Assembly (NCBI RefSeq): GCF_946482535.1
Contig: NZ_CAMLRU010000093.1
Coordinates: 1 to 10,313 of the forward strand
From: an uncultured Flavobacterium sp.
GTDB taxonomy: Bacteria > Bacteroidota > Bacteroidia > Flavobacteriales > Flavobacteriaceae
Length of the DNA: 10,313 bases
Direction of reading: 5' to 3'
Shown here: positions 1-6,466 of the stretch, piece after piece
Layout of the letters: each line of letters starts with the position of its first letter
Position numbering within the stretch: the stretch's first letter is position 1
Notes under the pieces: model-generated
What the model saw: the letters and a program-made list of their open reading frames with translations, nothing else
Told to the model about the DNA's origin: nothing
The model's database searches: none
Position numbers and translations under genes: made by a program

Positions 1-1
1 C

Positions 2-64
2 AAAGGAATAATCATTGGTTTCGGTTTAAAAAGTTACGAATTGGCTTTGCAATCTTTTTTATAA
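2..64 (+). CDS. C-terminal end of an unidentified upstream gene (partial)
   Basis: Reading from base 2 gives an open frame of 20 residues (starting KGIIIGFGLK, ending ALQSFL) closed by TAA at 62-64. The hydrophobic-plus-glycine start and helical end look like a genuine protein tail. Twenty bases separate it from the next start codon, which is consistent with an operon-like arrangement. The other frames across this stretch are either open into the next gene's leader or not protein-like. The fragment is too short to identify the family, and the gene lies outside the window. Confidence 0.5.
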   Translation, partial: KGIIIGFGLKSYELALQSFL

Positions 65-84
65 ACTCACTCCTTAATATATAT

Positions 85-2562
85 ATGGTAAAAAAACTAC
101 TCTTCGCTTTTGCATTATTAATCACTACTTTTTCTTTGGCCCAAGTCAAAGGCAAAGTCACCGATGAAAAAGGGAATCCACTGCCGTTTGTAAATATTTT
201 CGAAGAGAATACTTATAACGGAACTACTTCCAATGAGCAAGGAAAATTTGAATTAAACCTCAAAATCCCGGGAAATCACACCATTATTTTTCAGTATTTA
301 GGCTACAAAACCGCCAAACAAGTGGTTACCATAGATAAAACACCTGTAGCAATTGAGGTTGTTTTGGTGGAAGAAAACATCATCTTGAATGAAGTAGTCA
401 TCAATCCTAAAGACAATCCGGCCAACGAAATCATCCGAAAAGCCATTCAGAACAAAAAAGAAAACTCAGCCAAAACCGCCAAGTATAAAGCCGATTTTTA
501 TTCCCGCGGAATTTTCAGAATCAAAGACGCACCCAAAACCATCTTGGGCCAAAAGTTTGATTTCTTTGACGAAGTTTTAGATTCTACCCGAAGCGGTATC
601 TTGTATTTATCCGAAACCGTTTCCCGTATCACTTTCCAAAAACCTGATAAAATGAAAGAGGTTATTGTGGCTTCTAAAGTCAGCGGCAATGATAACGGTT
701 TTAGCTTTAACAACGCTGCTTCGGTGAATTTTGATTTTTATGAAAACTATTTGCCTTTCGAAATCAATGTCGTTTCCCCTATAGCCGACAATGCATTTAA
801 TTATTACAAATACCAATTTGAAGGTTCATTTTTTACCGAAAACCGACAACAAATCAACAAAATCAAAGTCATTCCGCGTCGCAATACCGAACCGGTTATG
901 GAAGGTTACATTTATATAGTAGATGATTCCTATGCCGTTTATGCCGTGGATTTATCCATCAAAGGAAACCAAATGCAGATGCCGGCTTTGGACCAACTGA
1001 CTTTAAAACAAAGTTTCAGCTACAACACTAAGAGTAAAATTTGGGTCAAAAATACGCAGACTATCGACTTCGTGGCGGGCATGCTTAGCATCAAACTCAA
1101 CGGAAGGTTTACCTATGTCTATTCTAATTTTGAATTTGAACCCGAAATTACCAAACGCACTTTTACCAGTCAGGTTTTGGCTTTTGAAGAAAATGCGAAT
1201 AAAAAAGAAGACACTTTTTGGAACACCATCCGTCCTGTACCGTTAACCGAGGAAGAAACTACTGATTATTTGAAAAAAGATGTTTTGCAAACTAAAAAGA
1301 AATCACAAGCCTATTTGGATTCCATCGACAACAAGCGAAACAAATTCCGCCCAATGGATGTTTTGAACGGTTACAGCTATCGCAATTCGTTTAAGAAATG
1401 GTCTATTGATTATGACGGGCCATTACTCTCGACTTCTTTTAATACGGTACAAGGTTTGAGAATCAATGCCGGATTATCGTATACCAAACGCAACGAAGAA
1501 AAGAGAACCTTCACCCGAATCGGCTCCCGATTTGACTATGGCTTTTCGGAAGAAAAAATCAGAGCTACAGCTAGTTTCGCCCATAAATTTAACAACCTTA
1601 ACAACAGTTTCTTGAGCCTGAATGCAGGTAGTGCTGTGAGTCAATTCAATCCGGCCAATCCCATTTCAAATATGGTCAATACCGTGAGCACCTTGTTTTT
1701 TAAGAACAATTTCATGAAACTGTATGAAAAGAATTTTGCTTCGGCTTTCTTTGGCAGAGAAGTCGTAAACGGGTTTTATATGAATGCCAATGTGGAATAT
1801 TCGGAAAGAAAACCGCTTTACAACACTACCGATTATACTGTAATTAAAAACAAGGATGCTTATACTTCCAATAATCCGTTGAATCCATTAGACGAAACTT
1901 CGGCTCCGATTGAAAAACACAATTTGGTCAAAGCCAATGTCCTGATGCGTTTTAATTTCGGTCAAAAATATTGGTCAAGACCCGATGGTAAATTCAATAT
2001 ACCCAACGACGATTATCCTGCGCTTTCTTTGGGTTACGAAAAAGGATTAGCAGCTTCCGACAAAAAGTACGAATACGATTTGATTATGGGAAGAGTGACT
2101 TATGATGTTACTTTAGGCAACAAAGGTTTTATGCAGATGAATCTCAAAGCCGGTAAATTCTTCAATGCCGAAAATATTGCATTCGTTGATTACAAACATT
2201 TCAACGGCAACCAAACACACATTGGGCAAACCGACAGTTACACTAATGTCTTTAATTTACTGCCATATTATGCAGCCAGCACCAATGACCGTTATTTTGA
2301 AACCCATATCGAACACAATGACAAAGGGTATTTTATGAATAAATTGCCGTTGCTAAAACATTTACAATCGCAGTTGGTTTTAGGTTTTCACAACTTAGCC
2401 GTTCCCGACAGAAAGCCTTATCAGGAATTCTCCATAGGATTGGATAATTTGGGTTTTGGTAAATTCAAGTTCTTGAGAGTCGATTATGTTCGGTCGTACC
2501 AAAATGGTTTTCAAGGCGATGGTGTGGTATTCGGACTTAAATTTTTAAATGCATTTGAATAA
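85..2562 (+). CDS. Exported DUF5686 / carboxypeptidase-regulatory-like domain protein
   Basis: This 825-residue protein is predicted to be exported and probably sits in the outer membrane. Residues 1-19 form a signal peptide: two lysines, a hydrophobic core and a small-residue cleavage site before Gln20. Residues about 20-100 form a CarboxypepD_reg-like beta-sandwich (VKGKVTDEKGNPLPFVNI, then GTTSNEQGKF), as found at the N-terminus of TonB-dependent receptors and related Bacteroidota surface proteins. The remainder matches the DUF5686 family by pattern: alternating aromatic/polar strands suggest a beta-barrel, with the recognisable segment YSYRNSFKKWSIDYDGP near 430 and an aromatic C-terminal end (FLNAFE). 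The length fits the family. The start is supported by the signal peptide; no Shine-Dalgarno is visible, which is normal here. No TonB box or plug is apparent, so it is not a SusC-type receptor. The molecular function of the family is not established. Confidence 0.85.
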   Translation: MVKKLLFAFALLITTFSLAQVKGKVTDEKGNPLPFVNIFEENTYNGTTSNEQGKFELNLKIPGNHTIIFQYLGYKTAKQVVTIDKTPVAIEVVLVEENIILNEVVINPKDNPANEIIRKAIQNKKENSAKTAKYKADFYSRGIFRIKDAPKTILGQKFDFFDEVLDSTRSGILYLSETVSRITFQKPDKMKEVIVASKVSGNDNGFSFNNAASVNFDFYENYLPFEINVVSPIADNAFNYYKYQFEGSFFTENRQQINKIKVIPRRNTEPVMEGYIYIVDDSYAVYAVDLSIKGNQMQMPALDQLTLKQSFSYNTKSKIWVKNTQTIDFVAGMLSIKLNGRFTYVYSNFEFEPEITKRTFTSQVLAFEENANKKEDTFWNTIRPVPLTEEETTDYLKKDVLQTKKKSQAYLDSIDNKRNKFRPMDVLNGYSYRNSFKKWSIDYDGPLLSTSFNTVQGLRINAGLSYTKRNEEKRTFTRIGSRFDYGFSEEKIRATASFAHKFNNLNNSFLSLNAGSAVSQFNPANPISNMVNTVSTLFFKNNFMKLYEKNFASAFFGREVVNGFYMNANVEYSERKPLYNTTDYTVIKNKDAYTSNNPLNPLDETSAPIEKHNLVKANVLMRFNFGQKYWSRPDGKFNIPNDDYPALSLGYEKGLAASDKKYEYDLIMGRVTYDVTLGNKGFMQMNLKAGKFFNAENIAFVDYKHFNGNQTHIGQTDSYTNVFNLLPYYAASTNDRYFETHIEHNDKGYFMNKLPLLKHLQSQLVLGFHNLAVPDRKPYQEFSIGLDNLGFGKFKFLRVDYVRSYQNGFQGDGVVFGLKFLNAFE

Positions 2563-2574
2563 TAAAACCGCTTT

Positions 2575-2620
2575 TTATCCGTTTTATTTTTGACAGAAAA
2601 CTAAATTATGAAACGGATAA
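2575..2620 (+). repeat. Inverted repeat spanning the start of the small membrane protein gene
   Basis: TTATCCGTTT at 2575-2584 is the exact reverse complement of AAACGGATAA at 2611-2620. The right arm covers codons 2-4 of the following gene, and the ATG (2608-2610) sits at the edge of a 26-base loop. A transcript starting upstream could fold so that the start codon lies at the stem base. A transcript from the -7 box at 2585-2592 would lack the left arm. The left part (2564-2585) could also form a weak hairpin ending the upstream gene. Confidence 0.4.
2585..2592 (+). promoter_or_regulatory. Candidate -7 promoter box for the small membrane protein gene
   Basis: TATTTTTG matches the Bacteroidota -7 consensus TAnnTTTG exactly and lies 15 bases before the ATG at 2608, so the leader would be very short. 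The nearest upstream TTG (2555-2557) is 27 bases away, outside the usual 17-23, so the -33 element is weak or missing. The match alone is not rare in AT-rich DNA. Confidence 0.4.
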
Positions 2621-2964
2621 TTTTCATCGCCATTCTCATTCTTATTGCCTTTTTAATCATAGGATTGATTCCGATAAATAACTCAAAAGAAAACTCAATA
2701 GTCGTAACCGGCAAAATAAAATCAGTTTCGGAAGGCGGTGTTAAAGATTTGGTTTTCGATATAGAAAACAGCAGAACTACTTACTATATCAATCGTGGTT
2801 TGGAAAACGGATTTGAATTAGGCAAAGCCAAAAAACAATTTATAGGAAAAAAGATAACATTATTTTATACCGATTCTTGGACGCCTTTAGCACCGTTTGG
2901 TACAACCGGCAAACACATTTCACATGCTATTGTAAATGATACCGTAATTTATAACGAATGGTAA
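2608..2964 (+). CDS. Small membrane-anchored protein of unknown function
   Basis: This 118-residue protein has an N-terminal hydrophobic helix (residues about 4-23, preceded by KR), so it is probably membrane-anchored with its C-terminal part outside the cytoplasm. There is no lipobox cysteine. The soluble part reads like a small beta fold: VVTGKIKSVSEGG, then VFDIENSRTTYYINRGLE, a lysine-rich helix, and a strand with TLFYTDSW. I do not recognise a named family. The pattern of a strand carrying a tyrosine/asparagine-rich 'YYINRG' and a following 'GKKITLFY' resembles small OB-like proteins that bind to or sit on the membrane, but this is only an impression. It follows the DUF5686 gene by 45 bases and may have its own promoter. 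Its TAA directly abuts the stop of the convergent TSUP gene, with no base between them. Confidence 0.75.
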   Translation: MKRIIFIAILILIAFLIIGLIPINNSKENSIVVTGKIKSVSEGGVKDLVFDIENSRTTYYINRGLENGFELGKAKKQFIGKKITLFYTDSWTPLAPFGTTGKHISHAIVNDTVIYNEW

Positions 2965-3732
2965 TTATTTCAGAAAAACATCATATCCAAAACGCAACAG
3001 CGTTAGAATTACCACAAAAAGGAAAAACTTTCTAATAAAAGTATTTCCTTTTTTTATGGCTAATTTGGCACCAATCCAACCGCCAAATGCATTGCAAAAA
3101 GCCATCGGAATCGCAAAAGCCCAAATGATTTTTCCTTTCAAAACGAATAAACAAATCGAACCGAAATTGGTCGCCAAATTCACCATCTTAGCATTAGCAG
3201 AAGCATGAAGAAAATCAAATCCTAAAACCGAAACAAATCCTAAAACCAAAAAACTGCCCGTTCCCGGACCGATAAATCCGTCGTAAAAACCAACCAGCAC
3301 ACTGATGATAACCGCGTAAAGCATTTGCTGTTGGTTAGAGTGGCTTTTGTCTTGGTGTTGCCCGAAGTTTTTCTTTTTGAAAGTGTAAATCGCTAAACCA
3401 ATCAGTATGAAAAACAACAGCGGTTTCATAAAATCATTGCTCACTACATTCAACAAAGCCGAGCCTAAAAAAGCCGAGCCAAAAGCTAAAACCGCCATTA
3501 GGGAAAGTAATTTCCAATTGAGCTGCACCTTTTTCAAATACTGAAAAGCCGCAAAACTAGTTCCGCTGAATGCCGGAATCTTTAGCGAACCTATGATGCT
3601 TGCCACCGATAAATTGGGCATCAAGATCATCGCCACCGGCGTTTGAATCAATCCGCCACCGCCAACAATCGCATCGACAAAACCGGCGAAGAAAGAAGCA
3701 ATACACAACAAGACAATGATATAAGTTTCCAT
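2965..3732 (-). CDS. TSUP (TauE/SafE) family membrane permease
   Basis: This is a predicted inner-membrane transporter of the TSUP family, which exports or takes up sulfur-containing anions and organic acids in characterised members; the substrate here cannot be read from sequence. From the ATG at 3732 it is 255 residues with about 7-8 hydrophobic segments. It has the two family repeats: GFVDAIVGGGGLIQTP at about 17-32 and GFYDGFIGPGTGSF at about 148-161, each followed by a hydrophobic stretch, and the conserved N-rich segment AKMVNLATNFGS after the second. A charged, His/Gln-rich cytoplasmic linker (about 119-137) divides the halves. A longer frame opens at a TTG (3771), but that codon lies in the terminator-like hairpin and adds 13 residues the family lacks, so I chose ATG. 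It lies 89 bases after murA behind a probable terminator; no clear promoter is seen. Confidence 0.85.
   Translation of the reverse strand: METYIIVLLCIASFFAGFVDAIVGGGGLIQTPVAMILMPNLSVASIIGSLKIPAFSGTSFAAFQYLKKVQLNWKLLSLMAVLAFGSAFLGSALLNVVSNDFMKPLLFFILIGLAIYTFKKKNFGQHQDKSHSNQQQMLYAVIISVLVGFYDGFIGPGTGSFLVLGFVSVLGFDFLHASANAKMVNLATNFGSICLFVLKGKIIWAFAIPMAFCNAFGGWIGAKLAIKKGNTFIRKFFLFVVILTLLRFGYDVFLK
3016..3055 (+). terminator. Probable intrinsic terminator inside the convergent TSUP gene
   Basis: On the + strand, 3016-3031 pairs with 3038-3053: 15 base pairs with one A-A mismatch (3026/3043) and a six-base loop, followed by a run of seven T (3049-3055). This is the first strong hairpin after the small gene ends at 2964, about 50 bases away, and would stop its transcript inside the TSUP coding region. 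The same bases encode the conserved TSUP segment KKGNTFIRKFF, so the symmetry could partly be a coding by-product. It is also close to symmetric on the other strand. Confidence 0.45.
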
Positions 3733-3751
3733 AGGCTTAATAAATTCCAAT

Positions 3752-3796
3752 AAAAAAATTCCAAATTCCAATCAATTGAGTTGGCATTTGGAATTT
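3752..3796 (-). terminator. Probable murA intrinsic terminator built from AAATTCC heptamers
   Basis: AAATTCCAAAT (3756-3766) and ATTTGGAATTT (3786-3796) are exact reverse complements. Inside them CCAA (3768-3771) pairs with TTGG (3781-3784) after one mismatch, and the loop TCAATTGA is itself a palindrome. On the minus strand the hairpin starts 26 bases after the murA stop and is followed by seven T (the A run 3752-3758). This is the classic arrangement for an intrinsic terminator, although unusually AT-rich. The left arm contains a 7-bp tandem unit. Confidence 0.65.
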
Positions 3797-3821
3797 AATA
3801 TTTTGTTAACTGAACACAGAA

Positions 3822-5132
3822 TTAAACTCGAACGATGTTAGCTCCTAAAGCACGAAGCCTCTCGTCGATTCTTTCGTAACCTCGGTCAATTTGCTCGATG
3901 TTTTGAATGGTCGAAGTGCCTTTGGCGGAAAGCGCCGCAATCAACAATGAAATTCCCGCACGAATATCAGGCGAAGACATTACCGTAGCTTTTAATTGCG
4001 ATTGGAAATTGTGTCCCATAACCACTGCTCTGTGCGGATCACACAGCATAATTTTGGCACCCATATCAATTAGTTTGTCCACAAAGAACAAACGGCTTTC
4101 AAACATTTTTTGGTGAATTAAAACATCTCCGTTTGCTTGAGTAGCTACGACCAAAACAATACTCAACAAATCGGGTGTAAAGCCAGGCCAAGGTGCATCG
4201 GCTATGGTTAAAATTGAACCGTCGATATCAGTTTTCACCGTATATCCTTTAGTATGCGCAGGAATGTAAATATCATCGCCTTTTCGCTCTAAAGTAATCC
4301 CCAATTTTCTGAACACACTCGGAATGACACCTAAGTTTTCCCAACTCACATTCTTGATGGTGATTTCACTGCGCGTCATAGCTGCCAAGCCAATCCAAGA
4401 ACCAATTTCAATCATGTCCGGAAGGATTCGGTGTTCGCAACCGCCTAATTTCTCAACGCCTTCAATCGTCAATAAGTTTGACCCAACACCAGAGATTTTG
4501 GCTCCCATGGAGTTCAACATTTTACAAAGTTGTTGCAAATAAGGCTCACAAGCCGCGTTGTAAATCGTCGTTGTACCTTCGGCTAAAACAGCTGCCATTA
4601 CAATATTGGCGGTTCCGGTTACCGAAGCTTCATCCAACAACATATAAGTTCCTTTCAAACGGGTTTTGGTTTCTACACCATAGAAATGGTCTTCTCTTTC
4701 GTAACGGAATTTAGCGCCCAAATTAATAAACCCTTCAAAGTGCGTATCCAAACGACGTCTCCCGATTTTATCACCGCCCGGTTTCGGAATATAACCGCAA
4801 CCAAAACGAGCTAAAAGCGGTCCGACAATCATAATCGAACCTCTTAAACTACCACCTTCTTTTTTAAAGGCTTCGGTTTTTAAATAATCTACATTGACTT
4901 CATCCGCCTGAAAAGTATAATCTCCGGGACCGTTTTTTTGAATTTTTACGCCCAAATTGCCCAACAATACGATGAGTTTATTCACATCAATAATATCAGG
5001 AATATTGGTAACTCTTACCTTTTCTGAGGTTAATAATGCCGGACATAAAACTTGCAACGCTTCATTTTTAGCCCCTTGCGGTTGTACTTCTCCTTTTAAT
5101 TGGATACCACCTTCTATTTTGAATGTTCCCAT
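3822..5132 (-). CDS. murA: UDP-N-acetylglucosamine 1-carboxyvinyltransferase (Asp-type MurA)
   Basis: MurA transfers the enolpyruvyl group of phosphoenolpyruvate to UDP-GlcNAc, the first committed cytoplasmic step of peptidoglycan synthesis. The 436 residues agree with the family (about 420-440) and begin with the typical strand MGTFKIEGG. Visible active-site features are Lys22-Asn23 in GAKNEA, Arg97 in SLRGSIM, the flexible loop PGGDKIGRRRLDTH (118-131), Asp321 in TPDLLS as the likely general base, Arg391 in DIRAG, and the C-terminal RGYERI. The loop residue that is Cys115 in E. coli is Asp121 here. Asp at this position occurs naturally in mycobacterial and chlamydial MurA, stays active, and removes the nucleophile alkylated by fosfomycin. 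The gene lies 76 bases downstream of the DUF4290 gene and is probably co-transcribed with it, with a long heptamer hairpin in the leader and a terminator-like hairpin after the stop. Confidence 0.97.
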   Translation of the reverse strand: MGTFKIEGGIQLKGEVQPQGAKNEALQVLCPALLTSEKVRVTNIPDIIDVNKLIVLLGNLGVKIQKNGPGDYTFQADEVNVDYLKTEAFKKEGGSLRGSIMIVGPLLARFGCGYIPKPGGDKIGRRRLDTHFEGFINLGAKFRYEREDHFYGVETKTRLKGTYMLLDEASVTGTANIVMAAVLAEGTTTIYNAACEPYLQQLCKMLNSMGAKISGVGSNLLTIEGVEKLGGCEHRILPDMIEIGSWIGLAAMTRSEITIKNVSWENLGVIPSVFRKLGITLERKGDDIYIPAHTKGYTVKTDIDGSILTIADAPWPGFTPDLLSIVLVVATQANGDVLIHQKMFESRLFFVDKLIDMGAKIMLCDPHRAVVMGHNFQSQLKATVMSSPDIRAGISLLIAALSAKGTSTIQNIEQIDRGYERIDERLRALGANIVRV

Positions 5133-5140
5133 TTCTATAA

Positions 5141-5210
5141 TTATGAATTATGAGTTAAGAATTATGAGTTATCAGTTCTAATCCAAACTCATAACTCATA
5201 ACTCATAACT
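5141..5210. repeat. Inverted heptamer repeat (TTATGAG / AACTCAT) in the murA leader
   Basis: The left half (5141-5175) has five TTATGAG-like units, two exact and three each altered at one or two bases. After a short spacer, the right half (5186-5210) has three perfect AACTCAT units plus AACT. The units are reverse complements. The minus-strand RNA can fold into a stem of about 23 pairs (one wobble, two mismatches) with an eight-base loop, ending roughly 20 bases before the murA ATG. No T run follows, so it is not a typical terminator. The TAG stop of the DUF4290 gene (5209-5211) lies in the last partial unit. Confidence 0.9.
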
Positions 5211-5919
5211 ATTTCTGATTATTATTCTTTTGAAAGTTCTTCTTCCCGTTTTTATTCTTGTTCTGCTTGTTATTGTTTTGTTGCGGCATGTTTTTATTCG
5301 ACATTTTTTTGTTGGTCCGCATCAAATCGTTGGTGTTCAACAATTCTTCACTACTTTGCAATAGGTTTAGTTTGCCGGCCGACAATTCATATAAATGTTC
5401 AAAGATAACCGTATCGGTTACCGTGTCTTTGTTCCAACTCAAATAAGATTTCTTCATGTGGTTGGCAATGACTTTCACCAAAGCGTTTTTCATTTCGCCT
5501 TCTTCCCAACTGTTGGCCACATCAATCATGTATTTGATATTGTTGCCGTAAAAACGGTATTTCGGATTTTTTTGCGGGTAAGGCAAACGTTCCGGCTTCA
5601 AATTAATCACATCACGCGTCGGAATTGGGTATGGCGAATCAACATCCAATCGGAAATCGGACATGATAAAAATTTGATCCCATAATTTGTGCTGAAAATC
5701 GGGCACATCACGCAAGTGCGGATTTAAACTGCCCATCACCTGAATAATGTATTTAGCAGCTTTATTACGCTCTTCTCTGTCGGCTATCAAAGTCGCTTGG
5801 TCAATCAATTTTTGCAAATGACGCCCGTATTCCGGAATAATCAAATGCGGTCTTTCGGCATTGTATTCCAAATGGTAAACCACATCATTGGCATTCTCTT
5901 TAATATATTTCTCCGCCAT
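5209..5919 (-). CDS. DUF4290 domain-containing protein
   Basis: This 236-residue, probably cytoplasmic protein matches the Bacteroidota-specific DUF4290 family by pattern: HLIIPEYGRHLQKLIDQA near residues 25-42, then HLRDVPDFQHKLWDQIFIMSDF near 73-94, a proline-rich link (YPIPTRDVINLKPERLPYP) and a helical part containing NNIKYMIDVANSWEEGEM. From about residue 200 the chain becomes a low-complexity tail rich in Asn, Lys and Gln, likely disordered and basic, so an RNA or nucleic-acid contact is conceivable but unproven. There is no signal peptide or membrane segment. The ATG overlaps the TAA of the upstream DUF493 gene by one base (TAATG), indicating translational coupling, and murA follows. 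The biochemical function of the family is unknown to me. Confidence 0.88.
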   Translation of the reverse strand: MAEKYIKENANDVVYHLEYNAERPHLIIPEYGRHLQKLIDQATLIADREERNKAAKYIIQVMGSLNPHLRDVPDFQHKLWDQIFIMSDFRLDVDSPYPIPTRDVINLKPERLPYPQKNPKYRFYGNNIKYMIDVANSWEEGEMKNALVKVIANHMKKSYLSWNKDTVTDTVIFEHLYELSAGKLNLLQSSEELLNTNDLMRTNKKMSNKNMPQQNNNKQNKNKNGKKNFQKNNNQK

Positions 5920-6203
5920 TATAATGAAATTATTCCTTCTATATTAGAAACTTCTATGTATTTCTCCACCACGCTTTCCGGGCTTTCCATCATTACATTG
6001 ACCGAAAGACTGGTGTATTTTCCCGTTTTTGATTGTGTAGTTTGTATCACGGCACCCAAATTATCAAAAGCATTCTCCACTTCTTCAATTTTTTTGGGAT
6101 CGGTCGGCACAATAAATTTATACAAATATTCTGTAGGCCAGGTCGATGTATTGTTCAACTCTTCTCGCAATCGGGTATAAAACTCCTCTGTTTTCTTGTC
6201 CAT
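5919..6203 (-). CDS. DUF493 (YbeD-like) family protein
   Basis: This 94-residue cytoplasmic protein fits the DUF493/YbeD family in length and sequence: FYTRLREELNNTSTWPTEYLYKFIVP at about 8-33, then a helix (PKKIEEVENAFDNLG), two strands (AVIQTTQSKTGKYTSLSVNVMM) and a helix with SPESVVEKYIEVSNIEG. The family has an ACT-like alpha/beta fold and is thought to be regulatory, without an established ligand. It is the first gene of a leftward cluster, DUF493-DUF4290-murA. Its stop overlaps the next start by one base. A perfect TAnnTTTG box lies 17 bases upstream of the ATG. GAGGA sits directly against the ATG, too close to be a normal Shine-Dalgarno. Confidence 0.88.
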   Translation of the reverse strand: MDKKTEEFYTRLREELNNTSTWPTEYLYKFIVPTDPKKIEEVENAFDNLGAVIQTTQSKTGKYTSLSVNVMMESPESVVEKYIEVSNIEGIISL

Positions 6204-6220
6204 TCCTCAAAAAATAAAAG

Positions 6221-6228
6221 CAAATATA
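6221..6228 (-). promoter_or_regulatory. Candidate -7 promoter box for the DUF493-DUF4290-murA cluster
   Basis: On the minus strand, TATATTTG matches TAnnTTTG exactly and ends 17 bases before the DUF493 start codon, giving a leader of only about 10-15 bases. No TTG stands at the expected -33 distance; that region instead holds the two GATTTCA heptamers (6236-6251). Confidence 0.5.
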
Positions 6229-6235
6229 CAGTATT

Positions 6236-6251
6236 GATTTCAGATTTCAGA
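6236..6251. repeat. Short GATTTCA heptamer tandem repeat
   Basis: GATTTCA is present twice without a gap (6236-6242, 6243-6249), followed by GA of a third copy. It sits just upstream of the DUF493 -7 box. Two copies could be chance; it is listed because other 7-bp tandem arrays occur in this window. Confidence 0.5.
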
Positions 6252-6302
6252 GAAGAATTCCATTGGTTTATTTTATTTTTTTGAACGAATGGTTCGGGTC
6301 TT

Positions 6303-6361
6303 ATCAGCCGGCCGTATTCCCGCTTTTCGTCTCGTCTTCGGACGAGACTGCAATCGGGGTT
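6303..6361 (-). ncRNA. Structured intergenic element with UUCG-type hairpin
   Basis: Within the divergent spacer (6204-6466), GTCTCGTC (6329-6336) and GACGAGAC (6341-6348) form a perfect 8-bp stem around TTCG. Read on the minus strand, the hairpin is preceded by AACCCCGATTGCA and followed by AAAAGCGGGAATACGG. This framing (CCCGAT, hairpin, AGCGGGAA) resembles, from memory, a structured element dispersed between genes in many Flavobacteriia, possibly the Flavo-1 RNA motif; the name needs a covariance-model search. The stretch is clearly more GC-rich than its surroundings. No credible protein is encoded here: the one long minus-strand frame that crosses it runs out of frame through the 5' end of the DUF493 gene. 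Confidence 0.5.
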
Positions 6362-6439
6362 ATTAGAAAAACTTTTCGAACTTTTGGCCACGACCGAAAT
6401 AAAAACTTCAAACCCTTTTAAAATTCTGATTTGTTTCAA

Positions 6440-6447
6440 TAAATTTG
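6440..6447 (+). promoter_or_regulatory. Candidate -7 promoter box for the P-loop ATPase gene
   Basis: TAAATTTG matches TAnnTTTG exactly, 19 bases before the TTG start at 6467. No TTG is found 17-23 bases upstream; the region there is T/A-rich (around 6416-6424). The in-frame TAA at 6440-6442 also rules out an earlier translation start. Confidence 0.5.
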
Positions 6448-6466
6448 CCCCTTATTTCTAAAAATC

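Noticed and set aside
2564..2592. Intrinsic terminator after the DUF5686 gene
   Set aside because: The possible AAAACCG / CGTTTT hairpin has only about six pairs with a bulge, although a T-rich stretch follows. It competes with a better 10-bp inverted repeat.
3733..3771. Extended TSUP N-terminus from a TTG codon
   Set aside because: The TTG lies in the arm of the probable murA terminator, and the extra 13 residues come from heptamer repeat sequence. The ATG at 3732 gives the usual family start.
5797..6180. 127-codon plus-strand frame opposite the DUF4290 and DUF493 genes
   Set aside because: Both real genes on the minus strand have family matches, and this frame is a low-quality antisense shadow with no plausible start context.
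6155..6439. Open frame of 94 codons on the minus strand across the divergent spacer
   Set aside because: It overlaps the start of the DUF493 gene out of frame, crosses the hairpin element and contains both promoter boxes. The composition is not protein-like and no family is recognisable.
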